Of a stretch of DNA of 64,000 bases, positions 20,772-33,184 are shown one piece after another (within the stretch, counting starts at the first letter, position 1; every line of letters starts with the position of its first letter). The notes beneath the pieces were generated by a model that did no database searches, was not told the DNA's origin, and was given only the letters and a program-made list of their open reading frames with translations. A program made the translations under genes and the position numbers. The stretch covers positions 35,870,501 through 35,934,500 of the forward strand of contig NC_073643.1 of NCBI RefSeq assembly GCF_029407905.1, read 5' to 3'. The stretch comes from Bubalus kerabau. Taxonomy: Eukaryota; Chordata; Mammalia; Artiodactyla; Bovidae.

Positions 20772-20906
20772 TTTGAAATCCTTCCTGTATCTCAAAGCAT
20801 TTGAAAATTGCATATAAAATACCGTTTGAATAATAAAGATGTAGTCATGTTGCTTTCAAAAGTGATTCCATACTTCTGCAAGTGGAAGGAAATTGAAAAT
20901 AAAAAG
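20772..20906 (-). repeat. Duplicated segment, copy 2 (135 bp)
   Basis: Second copy of the segment at 20117-20235, in the same orientation. It retains 16 bp missing from copy 1. On the minus strand its acceptor-like TTCCACTTGCAG is followed by a segment reading LHLYYSNGILYAIFKC, the same peptide as copy 1 with two small lesions upstream. The duplication therefore covers exon-like sequence. Confidence 0.9.
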
Positions 20907-20924
20907 TTATACCACTCTGTAATC

Positions 20925-21715
20925 AAGCTAAAAACCACTGAACTGTATACTTTAAAAGTATGAATTTTGGTATCTGAATTATTTGCCAGTAATATATGTA
21001 TTTATACCAGTAAGACTGTTATTTATAAAGTAAAAAGAAGGGGGAAAAAAGCTGTTGTAGTTAATAAGTGTAAAATAAAGTAGACTTTGGACCTAAGAAA
21101 ATTACCAGAGATAGAGACAATACATCTATGAAATTGTCACTTTACCAAGAATAGCATAGCTATCCTAAGTGTGTATGCAACCAGTAACCAAAACATGAAA
21201 AGCAAAAACTGGTAAAACTAAAAGGAGAAATAGGCAAAATCACAATTATGATCGAAAACTTCAGTATTCCTCTCAGCAATTGATAGAACAACAGCTACAG
21301 AGAATCAGCAAGGATATATTATCAACACTGTCAACCAACAGAATCTAATCAAAACATACTGAACACTCCTCCCAACTACAACAAAATATACATTCTGTTC
21401 GCGCATTCACAGAATATATACTAACATAAACATAGACCATAACCGGGCCATAAACCAAACCTCAACAGATTTTAAAGACTTGAAGTCATACAGATGGTAC
21501 CCTCAAGTTGAAAATGAAAAACAGAAAGATCACAGGAAACTCTCCATACTCTTGGAAACTAAATAATGCACTTCTGAATAACCCATGGGATTAGAAAAGA
21601 TGAAAAGCCTCATATATTCTTAGGAAACTAGAAAAATAAGATCAAATTAAACCCAAAGAAAGCACAAGGAAGAAAATAATAAATATAAGCACAGAAATTA
21701 AGCAAACGAAAATGC
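20925..21715 (+). repeat. Old L1 fragments, sense
   Basis: 20925-21060 resembles an L1 3' end (CCACTGAACTGTATACTTTA, GTATGAATTTTGGTATCTGA). 21065-21715 resembles the endonuclease part of L1 ORF2 in sense (AAAACTGGTAAAACTAAAAG, GGGCCATAAACCAAACCTCA, TTGGAAACTAAATAATGCAC). No frame survives. Confidence 0.78.
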
Positions 21716-21727
21716 TCACCCATATCA

Positions 21728-21831
21728 CATGTGTTTGCATATGCATGTGAATATGTGCAGGGGTGTGGACATGTATTTGTGCTTGTGTGGGGTGTGTGTG
21801 TGTACACATATGTGTGTGTGTGTGTGTGTGT
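21728..21831. repeat. Impure TG microsatellite
   Basis: A 100-bp stretch rich in TG steps, ending in a pure TG run at 21811-21831 (ten units). Interruptions include GCATATGCATGTG and TACACATATG. Confidence 0.93.
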
Positions 21832-21849
21832 AGTTACAATGAGGCTCTG

Positions 21850-23570
21850 GTACTTCATTTTTCCTCTCTTAACAGCTGCTGAAGATCTTTGGCCAGATGT
21901 TCCAATCTTCTTTAAATGTCTATTATTCTTGTCCCATCCTGGGGTGCACTCAGGGAGCCAGTTCCTCATAGCAGAAGTCTTGTTACTTCACCAGAAGAAC
22001 TCCAGCTTCACATGCAGATCAGCTTTAGATAGGATGATCTTCACCCTAAGAGTTAAAGGAGGGTGCCTTTGTGACTCCTCTACAGAAGGGTTTCTCCTCT
22101 TAATTGCATCATCCTGTAGATCTCTCCTGCATAAATCTTTTTATCTGTTCTGCTTGAGCTTCAGGCACAGGTTGACTTTCAAACCTCTTTCTTTCCCTTG
22201 GAGAGAGAAGCTGATTAAATCCAAGCTGTAAAACTCTTTCTGATTCTAGAAACATAAACTTGGTAATACCCTCCTCTCATTTCCTATAAAAGCTTAGAAC
22301 CTTGCATTATTACTCTGTGACTCTGTCCTGTACATTGATTATGGCAAAATGTGTTCACACAAGTTCACAGGCTCATGTGCCTGCATAACCATGTCAAAGC
22401 CAGGGAAGTGCCAGTGGATGAACCATAGAAACCATACCAATGCCTCAATGCCCAACTGTGTGCCACTGCATCTGGCTGGTTAGAATCCCTTCAGGGTAGA
22501 ATGGGCAGTGTTTTTTGATGTGATAATCCCTTCTACCTGATGAGGCCAGAGTCTCCCTAATGCCTTCCTCTTGCCTATTGACTGGATGAATTATATTCAA
22601 CAGTTCCTGTCCCTGGTTTACAGGAAAGAACATTCCATTTACTTACATTTTAGTCATTCTTGTAAAAAATTGCCATTAAGTTATCCCTAATTGCAGAAAA
22701 GACTACTCCTAGCTATTGGTGTTAGACACATTTATTCAAAATCAACCGTTTTGTATCTAGAATTTGCATGAAATTTCTATTCTGTACCTTACTATGATCA
22801 TGTTTATTAAGTTTTTAAGTTTCAGATTACATGGAAGAAAATTTATACATTTAGCAACTATACCAGTTTCATAATAGTAATTTGTTCATTAACTAGTTTT
22901 TCCTTGTTTTCCAGTTTTTCTTTGAGCAATGAATAATAAGAAAATTGTACTTCAATTTAAAAATAAAACAGCATTATAAAATATTTTGTCCACATAAGAC
23001 ATACATTTGTCCAGAAAATCCTTTTTTTTTCTCATATGTTGTTATAAAATAGGCTCTTCAGCTCTCTCTAGCTTGATTTGTAAGAGATTTCAACTGTCAG
23101 CCAATAACTTTTTCACTTTTTACAGACTGTTATACTTGTTTTATACAGTGAATACACACAAGTGGATATAATCTATAATCAGCCTACATATTCTTTAGCA
23201 ATAAATGAAACACTCAGGGATATGTTAACAACTCTCATATCTTCCTGTTACTTAAGTGGCCCAGAAGAGATAGCAAAGCTTCCGAAAGAGGTTAGCTCAC
23301 TTCCAAAGAGAAATCTGGCTCACCCATTCACAAATAAAAAAATATATAGACATTTTGAGTAAGCTTTTATGACTGCAATATGTGAGAATATCCTTCCCTT
23401 TATTTTCCTCTTGTGAAAATTAGATTTAATGAACATTTATTTTAGAATGGGGGGAAAAAGAAAACTTTTGTTCCCTGAACATGAAAACAAACCAAGGACA
23501 ATTTTTCCCCTGAAATTTATCTGCCTTTTTGCAGCCTCTATCTATGAAAGCAGAGTTGTGATAAGTTCAT
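21850..23570. other. Unassigned DNA
   Basis: No firm repeat call. The plus-strand frame at 21731-22231 starts in the TG repeat and has no family resemblance. 22380-22640 might be an ancient repeat, but I cannot place it. Confidence 0.45.
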
Positions 23571-24095
23571 GTATTTATTCAACAAACACTGCAGGAGGAT
23601 TTACTATATAGATATAACAGTGACTAAGACAGACATTGTCCTTGCCTTCACGACAGTGATGTTTTCATGGGGGAATAGACAAAGAAAATGATCAACAAGC
23701 AAAACCATTGCAAATTTTGATAAGTGCAATGAAAGAAATTGCTTGATGGGATAAAACCTACTCCAGTTATAGCAATGAAGAAAAGTCTCTTTAGGGAGAG
23801 ACTATTTTAGCTGAGATAGGAGGAAACAAACAGGGTAACAAGTGATCCAGGGAGGACAGCAAGCCTTGGAGCAGGAAAGAACTTTAGAATGACCAAGGGA
23901 TGGGGGTATAATGTTTTTGGCTCCATGGGAAATGCGGTTAGACAGAGAAGGAGTTCCAGAAGCTGTATGCATTCAGATTTATTCTAAGTGCAAGGGGAAG
24001 CCATTGACGATTTTAAGCAGAATCAACGTAATCTTATTATTCTGCCTACTTTGTGAAAGATGCATTAGGGGAGGCCAAGGATAGAGAGAGAACTT
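23571..24095 (-). repeat. L2 LINE 3' part, antisense
   Basis: The plus strand follows the antisense L2 order: GTATTTATTCAACAAACACT, GACAGACATTGTCCTTGCCT, GATAAGTGCAATGAAAGAAA, TATTTTAGCTGAGATAGGAG, GCCTTGGAGCAGGAAAGAAC, TTCTAAGTGCAAGGGGAAGC and a TTTTAAGCAGAATCAACGTA end. The match is diverged but collinear across 500 bp. Confidence 0.85.
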
Positions 24096-27000
24096 TAAAA
24101 ACAAAAACTTTTTTTAGAAGACTAGACATCCAGGAATAATGGTGTGAGCCAGGATGGAGCTAGAAAAAACTTTGTGATGCATGTTGGAAAGGAAAATTGA
24201 CAGAAGTTGTTCATGGATTAGAAGCAGGAGGAGAAATAAAGGGAGAAAGCAAAGAGGACTCCTTTGTTTTTGGCTTGAGTGTTTGAGTGGATCTTGGTGC
24301 CTTTTACTGAAAAAGGCCAGATTTCATGTCTGCACAAGGAATGCAACAGTTTTCTTTACTTCGGTGATGTTAAGCATGCAACGTGAGACATTTAACTTTT
24401 ATCTCACAATTAGCAATTTTTTTTTGCATCATAGATATAGATTTATGCAGTTTCATGACACATTATATGGATAATGTTCATATCAATTGTTTTTAAGAAT
24501 AAGAGAAAGATTCCTACTCTAAAAAGCTATTTCTTGCATATATCGAGTGGATGTGACACTAACCTTTATCATGGAAAAGTAAGCACAAGAGTTGATGTAA
24601 AGCTTTTTTCCAAGTGCCCCTTGTGTGATCCATAATTCATCCTGAGAACTAGTACTGTGGGCCTCTCAAATGTATTCATAACAATATACAACCCTAGATT
24701 TCTGTTTTATACAGGTCAGTGGAGAATCATCACTGCTGAATCAATGTATCTAACTTCTTGAATGTCTGAATTTAAAAAGAATACATTCCTGCTAAGATTC
24801 CTATCAACTTTTACTGATTATGTTTCATAAAAGCAAATTCTCGTATGGTGGGCTTTTAAAAGGACCAATTTTCTGCTTCTCTTGACTATATGAGACACTC
24901 AGGAATTAATGAAAAAAGCAATGCCTGTCTGGTTTGTAAGCATCACAGTCTTATTTCTGCATAAATTCTCACAGGTCAACTCAGAAAACAGTTCAGGGTC
25001 AAAATCTCATCTAGTCACCTAGATTAAAAACTAATTTCTCTAAAGTATATCCTATATTAAAGCTTTTTCATGCAAATAAATAGCAAGAGCCTTATCCTCT
25101 CTTCCTTTATTAGTTGGGCATGTCATGAATTTGAACAGAACATTTTGTTCTGTAGTCTAATTACATGCATTATCAGGAAAAATCTATTCCTTGCATACAT
25201 ATCATTAGAAACAGCTCTGCAAGTGTGGTTCTATCATAGGTCTCGTCACGGCAGTTCATCGTAATATTGACAGTTTAATCTTTTTGTTTCATACAAGATT
25301 AAAAGCCACTTGATATCCATTTCTTTATAGCTTGGACAGTGAATCCAATTGGACTCAATGCGTATCTAACTACCGTCTCTATCGTGAAGATGGACTCCAT
25401 TTTCCCAGATATACCAGATAATTATCTGCTGTTATGGGGAAAATGCTTTGTTGATGAGAAAACCCCACAAAAGCTGATTTTCTAAAAAATATTGTTTACT
25501 CACAACTAAGTGGCTGAACAAGAGGAATCAACAATATCCTTTCCATTCAGATGAACAGACAAACCAGTATTGTCACCAGCTCTTTATCAGTTTGAAGACA
25601 AGGTGGTTCTACTTGGTCATTTGGTTTATTGGCTGTTGAAACATAATGGCTACCTTTGAAATGAAATGACTTTTCAAAGCCCTTTATTGGATCTCAGAAT
25701 CTTGTCAGTAAAAAGAAAGAAACAGATGGAAATTGGACACAAAGAAAAACGACCTTCACTCAAAAACTATTTATTAAAATGATAGTAGAATGCACTTTGT
25801 CTGTGAGGTGTAGAGTCACAAATAAGAAATATGGGAAACTGTAGAGCTGTTGAAATTTAAATTATGTGGCACCTTTCCATCAGAAACGCAACAGTAATTT
25901 AGAGTTCAGCTCTCCTGGCAGATTTATGTTTCAGTAAACAAACAAAAGGACTTTCTTGACTGCAGTGCCAACTGCAGCAAAACATCCACACGGATTGGAA
26001 AGGATGTTGGGAAATTGATGTGGTTCATTTCTCTTGTTCAATATATTTACATATTTCATCCATACTTATGTTTATACAGAGGAGCAGATTAATATGAATG
26101 AGAGTCAGCATATCCCATCAGAATATTCTGAAACACCACCTGTTGGAATAACTGGAAAATGGAGCCTTGGAAAGGAGGAAGCACTTTTCAACTTCTTGTG
26201 GTCCTGCAAAATTTCTAGTTTAATTTCTGAACCATGCCATGAATGTTATTTCACAACTGAGATGATTTTCCAACAAAGTGCCTGGAACTATGGAAATGAG
26301 GATATGCTTGGTTACTCAATAAAAATGAAAAGAGTGGGTCTGAATAGAAAAGAGAGTTTTGAACAGTGGTCTTGAATCTTTGGCAGAGTGTCTTCTGTGC
26401 TTTGAAAGGAGCAGCAGAGTGGGCATCATCACTTATTTGTTCTTGTCAACACCACAGCAGTCACTTTGGAAAACATGAGATGCTGGGAAGCTTTTCTTGG
26501 AATCCCAGGCCTTTTTACCCCAAGGCATAGGGACTATCAGGTCAGGCTATGGAAAGGTTTGTCAGCCAGTTCTCCTTGCCCAGGTAACCCTGAAGAATTG
26601 ATGGTAGGAGGTGATCACACTAGCCCTTCTCAGTTCAGAGGATCAAATTCAACTACTGTGTGTCACTGCTTACCTTGGAGGTGATTTTTTAGGATTTTCT
26701 TTTATGTCCTATCTTGTTACTGACACTTCTAGTATGTATGGCTAAGCAGTGGAACCTAGAAGGTCTCTAAAAGGTTCTTAAGGTTGTTCACCTTCGGTCG
26801 CTGCAGCTTTGCACTGCTCTAACCAAAGTGAGGTCGTATGAGTTCACTCTAATGGAGGCACTTCAGGAAAGGGTCTGTGAGTTGTGTCAGGCTGTTATTG
26901 TTATATGCACTGTTCTTAAAGTCTAACTTGTTGGAAGCCTTTTTTTTTTTTTAATTCCAAAGACTTGCCCTGAGAAAAAATGTGTTTTAATTAATCAGTA

Positions 27001-28344
27001 GTCACTTTCATCTTATCTCTTCTATTCTGATGTTAGTCAGCAGCTTCAACAGGGTATTTACAAAAACTAAAATTCCTCTGTCATATATACTCCTCAAATT
27101 GAAAGCATAAAGTAAATGAGTTGGGATAGAGTAATCATCAGGACAGTAAGAGTACTTTTCAGGAAAGAATACTTCTTGACCTTTTCTAAATAGTAAATAT
27201 CTTCTCAACCTTAGAGGAGAGGTATAATTTATTTTTTAAAGTGTAAAAATATCTGAGGGTGTCAAACATCAAACACACAAGCAGAGCGAACATGAGAAGA
27301 GATTAAGACTTCAATTTGAATTGTCCCTTCAGGGTTGCAAGCTTCATTTCCTTATGAGTTATAAAAATTCCACTCAATTTAAACATGATAACTACCTGTG
27401 AAATAACAAAGAGGTATATTTGTAATGTAATGTCTGTGTAATGATTGATAAATGATATCTAGTTTTACATGAGCAGTTGTTACTTTGGGATTTTTGAACT
27501 TAATGAATCAGGCAAATTGTTCTTTATATTAATATATATATTTATGTAACTATAAATAATATAAACATTAATTTTGGATAAACATACATTTGTGTATAAA
27601 TAAATAACTATTTTATATATAAATATGCACTTATATTTCTTTACACACATACTTAATGAAAGCCTATTGATGGATTTTTCCTTTCCTTTTCGCTGGTGAT
27701 ATTCATTGGTAAATATTGTTAAATGGCAACTTTTAAACTGTGAATAATATGTATGACTAATTCCTCTCTCCATAAATCTAATTAAACAGGAAAGTGAGTC
27801 AAAGATATGCTCCCAGCTTCTCGTTCATCTTTATAGACATTTGTTAATGATGAACTGAGCAATCAAGTATCTGTATAAACTGATATAACTTTTTGTACCA
27901 TGAGCCTAATTATAGCTCTGGCTAAACATAAGCTACATAGATAGCTAATATACTTTTAACCTGAAATTTAGTCTTAGTAGAGCTTATAATTACAGAATTT
28001 TCCTGGAGGGGAAGGGTGAGTATATGGTATGTAAATTATTGCAAATATTCTTCTGTTCAATAACAACATAGAGAGAACTATTACTTTTGTAATCCATCCC
28101 ACTTGAGCCCAGGAAATCCTCCTGTCATCTCTCAGTTGCTGGGGAGGCCTGGAATATTTCCACAACCCTAGTACAAAATAAGGACATATTTTGCAGATTC
28201 AAAGCCAACTAGATAATGAAAAAAAAACCCTGCTACTCATAAGGCTTACTTTCTAGTGAGAGAAATTATCTGGCATATTATATGAATTAATATATGAAAT
28301 TATATAAAATTATATGGCATATAATCATTCATAATAGTTTCCTA
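24096..28344. other. Repeat-poor unassigned block
   Basis: Over 4 kb I recognise no young repeat, unusual for this window. The frame at 26034-26375 (113 codons) has no motif I know. A T13 run lies at 26940-26952. 27520-27660 and 28260-28330 are very AT-rich. Such blocks can hold conserved regulatory DNA, but nothing in the sequence alone proves it. Confidence 0.5.
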
Positions 28345-29418
28345 TGATCCATTATTTGTGTTATCAGTTGTATTATTTCCTTTTTCAGTTCTGATTTTAT
28401 GTATTTCAGTCTTCTCTCCTTTTTCTTAGTCTAGCTAAAGGTTTGTCAATTCTTTTTATTATTTCAAAAAATCAGCTCTTAGTCTCACTGGTATTTAAGC
28501 TATCTTTTCAGTCTACTTTATTTATTTATGCTCTGATTTTTGTTATTTCCTTCCTTCTACTGACTTTGGGGTTAGTATCTTTGAGGTGTAAAAATTGAGC
28601 TATCGATTTGAAATATTTCTTTTTTCTTAGTGTGGGTATTTATTACTATAAATGATTTTCTTAGAACTCCTTTTGCTTCATCCCATACATTTTGGTATGA
28701 TATATTTCCATTTTTATCTGTCTCAAAATATTTTTTAAATTTTATTTTTGATTTTATTTTTTTGACCCTTTGGTTGCTCAGGGCATTTTGTTTAATCTCC
28801 ACATAGTTTTGAATTTTCCAGCTTTTTTCTTGCAGTTGATTTCTAGTTTCTTTTCGAGTCTGTGTGAGCTCTTAAAACTGGCATGAGGCTCTTGTAGGAA
28901 GTCCGTAGTCGGATCTTATTTTTTTAATCTACTCTGTCTTTAATTAGAGAAACTAATTCATTTACATTTAAAGTAACTATTAATAAATATGGACTTTCTG
29001 TTGCCATTTTAAAATGGTTTTCTGGCTATTTTATGGTTCCTTTATTTCTTTCTTCCTCTCTTGCTCACTCCATTTTTGAGTTGATGATTTACTGTAATGG
29101 GATGTTTTGGTTTTTGTTTTTCATTTATCTTTTGTGTATCTACAGTCGATTTTTGCTTTGTGGTTACTGTGAAGCTGACATAAAACTTCTTATAGTTATA
29201 ACAGTATATTTTCATCTAATAGCAGCTTAACTTTGAAGGCATAAAAATGCTCGACATTTTTATACTCCCCCCATGAACTTTTTTATAGTTTTGATGTCAC
29301 AATTCACATCTTTTTACCCTATCTATCCAGTAATAAATTATTATAATTATAGTTTTATTTAGCACTTCCCCTCCATTCTGGATTTTACTATATATTTACC
29401 TTTTACCAGTGAGTCTCT
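28345..29418 (-). repeat. Old L1 ORF2 fragment, antisense
   Basis: Antisense ORF2 phrases run throughout: GTCTAGCTAAAGGTTTGTCA, TTTGTTATTTCCTTCCTTCT, CCTTTTGCTTCATCCCATAC, CCACATAGTTTTGAATTTTC and TCCATTTTTGAGTTGATGAT. No open frame survives. A BOV-A2 sits at its right end. Confidence 0.85.
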
Positions 29419-29692
29419 GGAGAAGGCAATGGCATCCCACTCCAGTACTCTTGCCTGGAAAATCCCATGGACGGAGGAGCCTGGAAGGCTGCAGTCCATG
29501 GGGTCGCTGAGGGTTGGACACGACTGAGCGACTTCACTTTCACTTTTCACTTTCATGCATTGGAGAAGGAAATGGCAACCCACTCCAGTGTTCTTGCCTG
29601 GAGAATCCCAGGGACGGGGGAGCCTGGGGGGCTGCCGTCTATGGGGTCGCACAGAGTCAGACATGACCGAAGCGATTTAGCAGCAGTAGCAG
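29419..29692 (+). mobile_element. BOV-A2 SINE, sense, full length
   Basis: GGAGAAGGCAATGGCATCCC start, first BovA monomer, CACTTTCACTTTTCACTTTC linker, second monomer (GCCTGGAGAATCCCAGGGAC) and a short GCAGCAGTAGCAG tail. No obvious target duplication. Confidence 0.96.
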
Positions 29693-30394
29693 CTTCACTG
29701 GAGTTTGAGGAAGTAAGTTAATTCTATCTAGGAACACAATATTGTCCCTGCACAAAATCAGTTAATAAGGACAAAGGGAAAAATGGATGTTCAACAGGTG
29801 ATGAACAATATCTGCCATACTATAAAAATACTACTATCATTCAAATGGTTCAATCTGGAAGTAATCCATGTAGTTTATGCTCATGGACACATTTTTGTAA
29901 TTCTTTACTTTTCCTTCTTTATTGTAATCAAAGCCAAAGAGAGAGTTGGCATTTCATATAGATTGTACATGGTTGCTATCATCTTTTTCATGGTCTCTTT
30001 CCCTTATAAAACTGATGCACCTGTTGCTTAGCAGAACTTCCCCAGCACATTGTATTGGAGGGTGGCTTTGTCAGCCTACTTCCTGGTAGGGTTTTACTGA
30101 GATTTCTGTCTTCCAAAGATGGATGTGAACTGTCAGTAAGCATCCGTACTCTAATTTCTCTGGAACTTTTTGATCATTTCTAGATATCTTAGAGGGTATA
30201 ACAGATGTCTAAAATAGAAAAAGGCAAAGTTAACTGAATTACTGAACAACTGAACTTGTTCTCATCGGATATATTATCCACTAAGAGACCAGAGTGACCA
30301 CTGAAAATGTATCCCTGATCATGACATTACCAAATGTCATGATAGTTTTTTGCATCCCTTCCCCACTGGTGGGAAATAATACTTGGCATGACAT
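29693..30394. other. Unassigned DNA
   Basis: No repeat family or gene is recognised. Short frames (for example 29783-30031) have no known motif. Confidence 0.5.
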
Positions 30395-30600
30395 TTAATG
30401 ACCTCTGTAATTTGACCTCTTCCTATTTCACCACCAACTAGTCCTCATCCTTGCCCTTTTAGCCTCAAATAGCATGAAATTTCCTGCCTGTCCTTGTATC
30501 TGTCAGGCTGTTTCCCATTATTCTGCCTTTGTTTTTGCAATGACTGCTTTCAGGAGTTCCCCTCCCCCCACATCCTCACCTACCTACCTCTTGCTGTCTC
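30395..30600 (+). repeat. L2 LINE fragment, sense
   Basis: GTAATTTGACCTCTTCCTAT, the CACCAACTAGTCCTCATCC segment and TTTGCAATGACTGCTTTCAG match the order of L2 3' sequence, strongly diverged. Confidence 0.6.
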
Positions 30601-30607
30601 TTTAAGT

Positions 30608-30659
30608 CATTGGTTCTCAATTCAGTGATCTCTCCCACTCCCAGTTAGGAACATTTGGA
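30608..30659 (+). repeat. MER5A-like hAT element, left part
   Basis: TCATTGGTTCTCAA and GGAACATTTGG match the left end of the non-autonomous hAT element MER5A. The element is interrupted by the L1 at 30660-33184 and resumes at 33185. Confidence 0.78.
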
Positions 30660-32833
30660 ACCAGAATCCAACAACATATTAAAAAGATCATACACCATGA
30701 CCAAGTGGGCTTTATCCCAGGGATGCAAGGATTCTTCAATATCCGCAAATCAATCAATGTAATACACCACATTAACAAATTGAAAAATAAAAACCATATG
30801 ATTATCTCAATAGATGCAGAGAAAGCCTTTGACAAAATTCAACATCCATTTATGATCAAAACTCTCCAGAAAGCAGGAACAGAAGGAACATACCTCAACA
30901 TAATCAAAGCTATATATGACAAACCCACAGCAAACATTATCCTCAATGGTGAAAAATTGAAAGCATTGCCTCTAAAGTCAGGAACAAGACAAGGGTGCCC
31001 ACTTTCACCATTACTATTCAACATAGTTTTGGAACTTTTGGCCACAGCAGTCAGAGCAGAAAAAGAAATAAAAGGAATCCAAATTGGAAAAGAAGAAGTA
31101 AAACTCTCACTGTTTGCAGACGACATGATCCTCTACATAGAAAACCCTAAAGACTCCACCAGAAAATTACTAGAACTAATCAATGATTATAGTAAAGTTG
31201 CAGGCTATAAAATCAACACACAGAAATCCCTTGCATTCCTATACACTAATAATGAGAAAACAGAAAGAGAAATTAAGGAAACAATTCCATTCACCATTGC
31301 AACGGAAAGAATAAAATACTTAGGAATATATCTACCTAAAGAAACTTAAGACCTATATATAGAAAACTATAAAACACTGGTGAAAGAAATCAAAGAGGAC
31401 ACTAACAGATGGAGAAATATACCATGTTCATGGATTGGAAGAATCAATATAGTGAAAATGAGTATACTACCCAAAGCAATCTATAGATTCAATGCAATCC
31501 CTATCAAGCTACCAACAGTATTCTTCACAGAGCTAGAACAAATAATTTCACAATTTGTATGGAAATACAAAAAACCTCGAATAGCCAAAGCGATCTTGAG
31601 AAAGAAGAATGGAACTGGAGGAATCAACCTACCTGACTTCAGGCTCTACTACAAAGCCACAGTTATCAAGACAGTATGGTACTGGCACAAAGACAGAAAT
31701 CTAGATCAATGGAACAAAATAGAAAGCCCAGAGATAAATCCACGCACATATGGACACCTTATCTTTGACAAAGGAGGCAAGAATATACAATGGAGTAAAG
31801 ACAATCTCTTTAACAAGTGGTGCTGGGAAACCTGGTCAACCACTTGTAAAAGAATGAAACTAGAACACTTTCTAACACCATACACAAAAATAAACTCAAA
31901 ATGGGTTAAAGATCTAAACGTAAGACCAGAAACTATAAAACTCCTAGAGGAGAACATAGGCAAAACACTCTCTGACATACATCACAGCAGGATTCTCTAT
32001 GACCCACCTCCCAGAATATTGGAAATAAAAGCAAAAATAAACAAATGGGACCTAATTAACCTTAAAAGCTTCTGCACATCAAAGGAAACTATTAGCAAGG
32101 TGAAAAGACAGCCTTCAGAATGGGAGAAGATAATAGCAAATGAAGCAACTAACAACTAATCTCGAGAATATACAAGCAACTCCTACAGCTCAACTCCAGA
32201 AAAATAAATGACCCAATCAAAAAATGGGCCAAAGAATTAAATAGACATTTCTCCAAAGAAGACATACAGATGGCTAACAAACACATGAAAAGATGCTCAA
32301 CATCACTCATTATCAGAGAAATGCAAATCAAAACCACTATGAGGTACCATTTCACGCCAGTCAGAATGGCTGCGATCCAAGGGTCTATAAGCAATAAATG
32401 CTGGAGAGGGTGTCGAGAAAAGGGAACCCTCTTCCACTGTTGGTGGGAATGCAAACTAGTACAGCCACTATGGAGAACAGTGTGGAGATTCCTTAAAAAA
32501 CTGGAAATAGAACTGCCTTATGATCCAGCAATCCCACTGCTGGGCATACACACTGAGGAAACCAGAAGGGAAAGAGACACGTGTACCCCAATATTCATCG
32601 CAGCACTGTTTATAATAGCCAGGACATGGAAGCAACCTAGATGTCCATCAGCAGATGAATGGATAAGAAAGCAGTGGTACATATACACAATGGAGTATTA
32701 CTCAGCCATTAAAAAGAATACATTTGAATCAGTTCTAATGAGGTGGATGAAACTGGAGCCTATTATACAGAGTGAAGTAAGCCAGAAAGAAAAACACCAA
32801 TACAGTATACTAACGCATATATATGGAATTTAG
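30660..32833 (+). pseudogene. L1 ORF2 remnant (reverse transcriptase and C-terminus)
   Basis: ORF2p is the L1 endonuclease/reverse transcriptase; the endonuclease is absent here. The frame is open from the truncation point to 31346, with reverse-transcriptase motifs GFIPGMQGFFNIRKSINVIH, DAEKAFDKIQHPFM, SGTRQGCPLSPLLFN and the catalytic FADD box at 31113-31124. An in-frame TAA lies at 31347-31349. The same frame then continues to 32158 (WRNIPCSWIGRINIVKMSIL, WYWHKDRNLDQWNKIE). An apparent 4-bp loss near 32142-32150 shifts the frame. The last part, including the GTLFHCWWECKLVQPLW segment of the cysteine-rich C-terminus, runs 32160-32833. Only two lesions in 2.2 kb imply recent insertion. Confidence 0.93.
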
Positions 32834-33184
32834 AAAGATGGTAACAATAACCCTGTGTACAAGACAGCAAAAGAGACACTGATGTATAGAACAGTCTTAT
32901 GGACTCTGTTGGAGAGGGAGAGGGTGGGAAGATTTGGGAGAATGGCATTGAAATATGTATAATATCATGTATGAACAAGTTGCCAGTCCAGGTTTGATGC
33001 ACGATACTGGATGCTTGGGGCTGGTGCACTGGGACGACCCAGAGGGATGGTATGGGGAGGAAGGAGGGAGAAGGGTTCAGGATGGGGAACACATGTATGC
33101 CTGTGGCTGATCCATTTCGATATTTGGCACAACTAATACAATCTTGTAAAGTTTAAAAATAAAATAAAATTAAAAAAAAATAAA
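30660..33184 (+). mobile_element. Young L1 LINE, sense, 5'-truncated, 2.5 kb
   Basis: It begins inside ORF2 and runs through the reverse transcriptase, the C-terminus, the 3' untranslated region (GGGACGACCCAGAGGGATGG) and an A-rich tail with AATAAAATAAAATTAAAAAA. It is close to what I recall of the bovine L1 consensus, with very few lesions. It splits a MER5A, and I see no convincing target duplication. Confidence 0.95.

Noticed and set aside
21731..22231. 166-codon open frame on the plus strand
   Set aside because: Its first third is translated TG microsatellite (valine/cysteine/tyrosine runs), and the remainder shows no known motif, so it is best seen as a chance frame.
26034..26375. 113-codon open frame on the plus strand
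   Set aside because: No family resemblance, no splice or promoter context beyond chance; kept only as part of the repeat-poor block.
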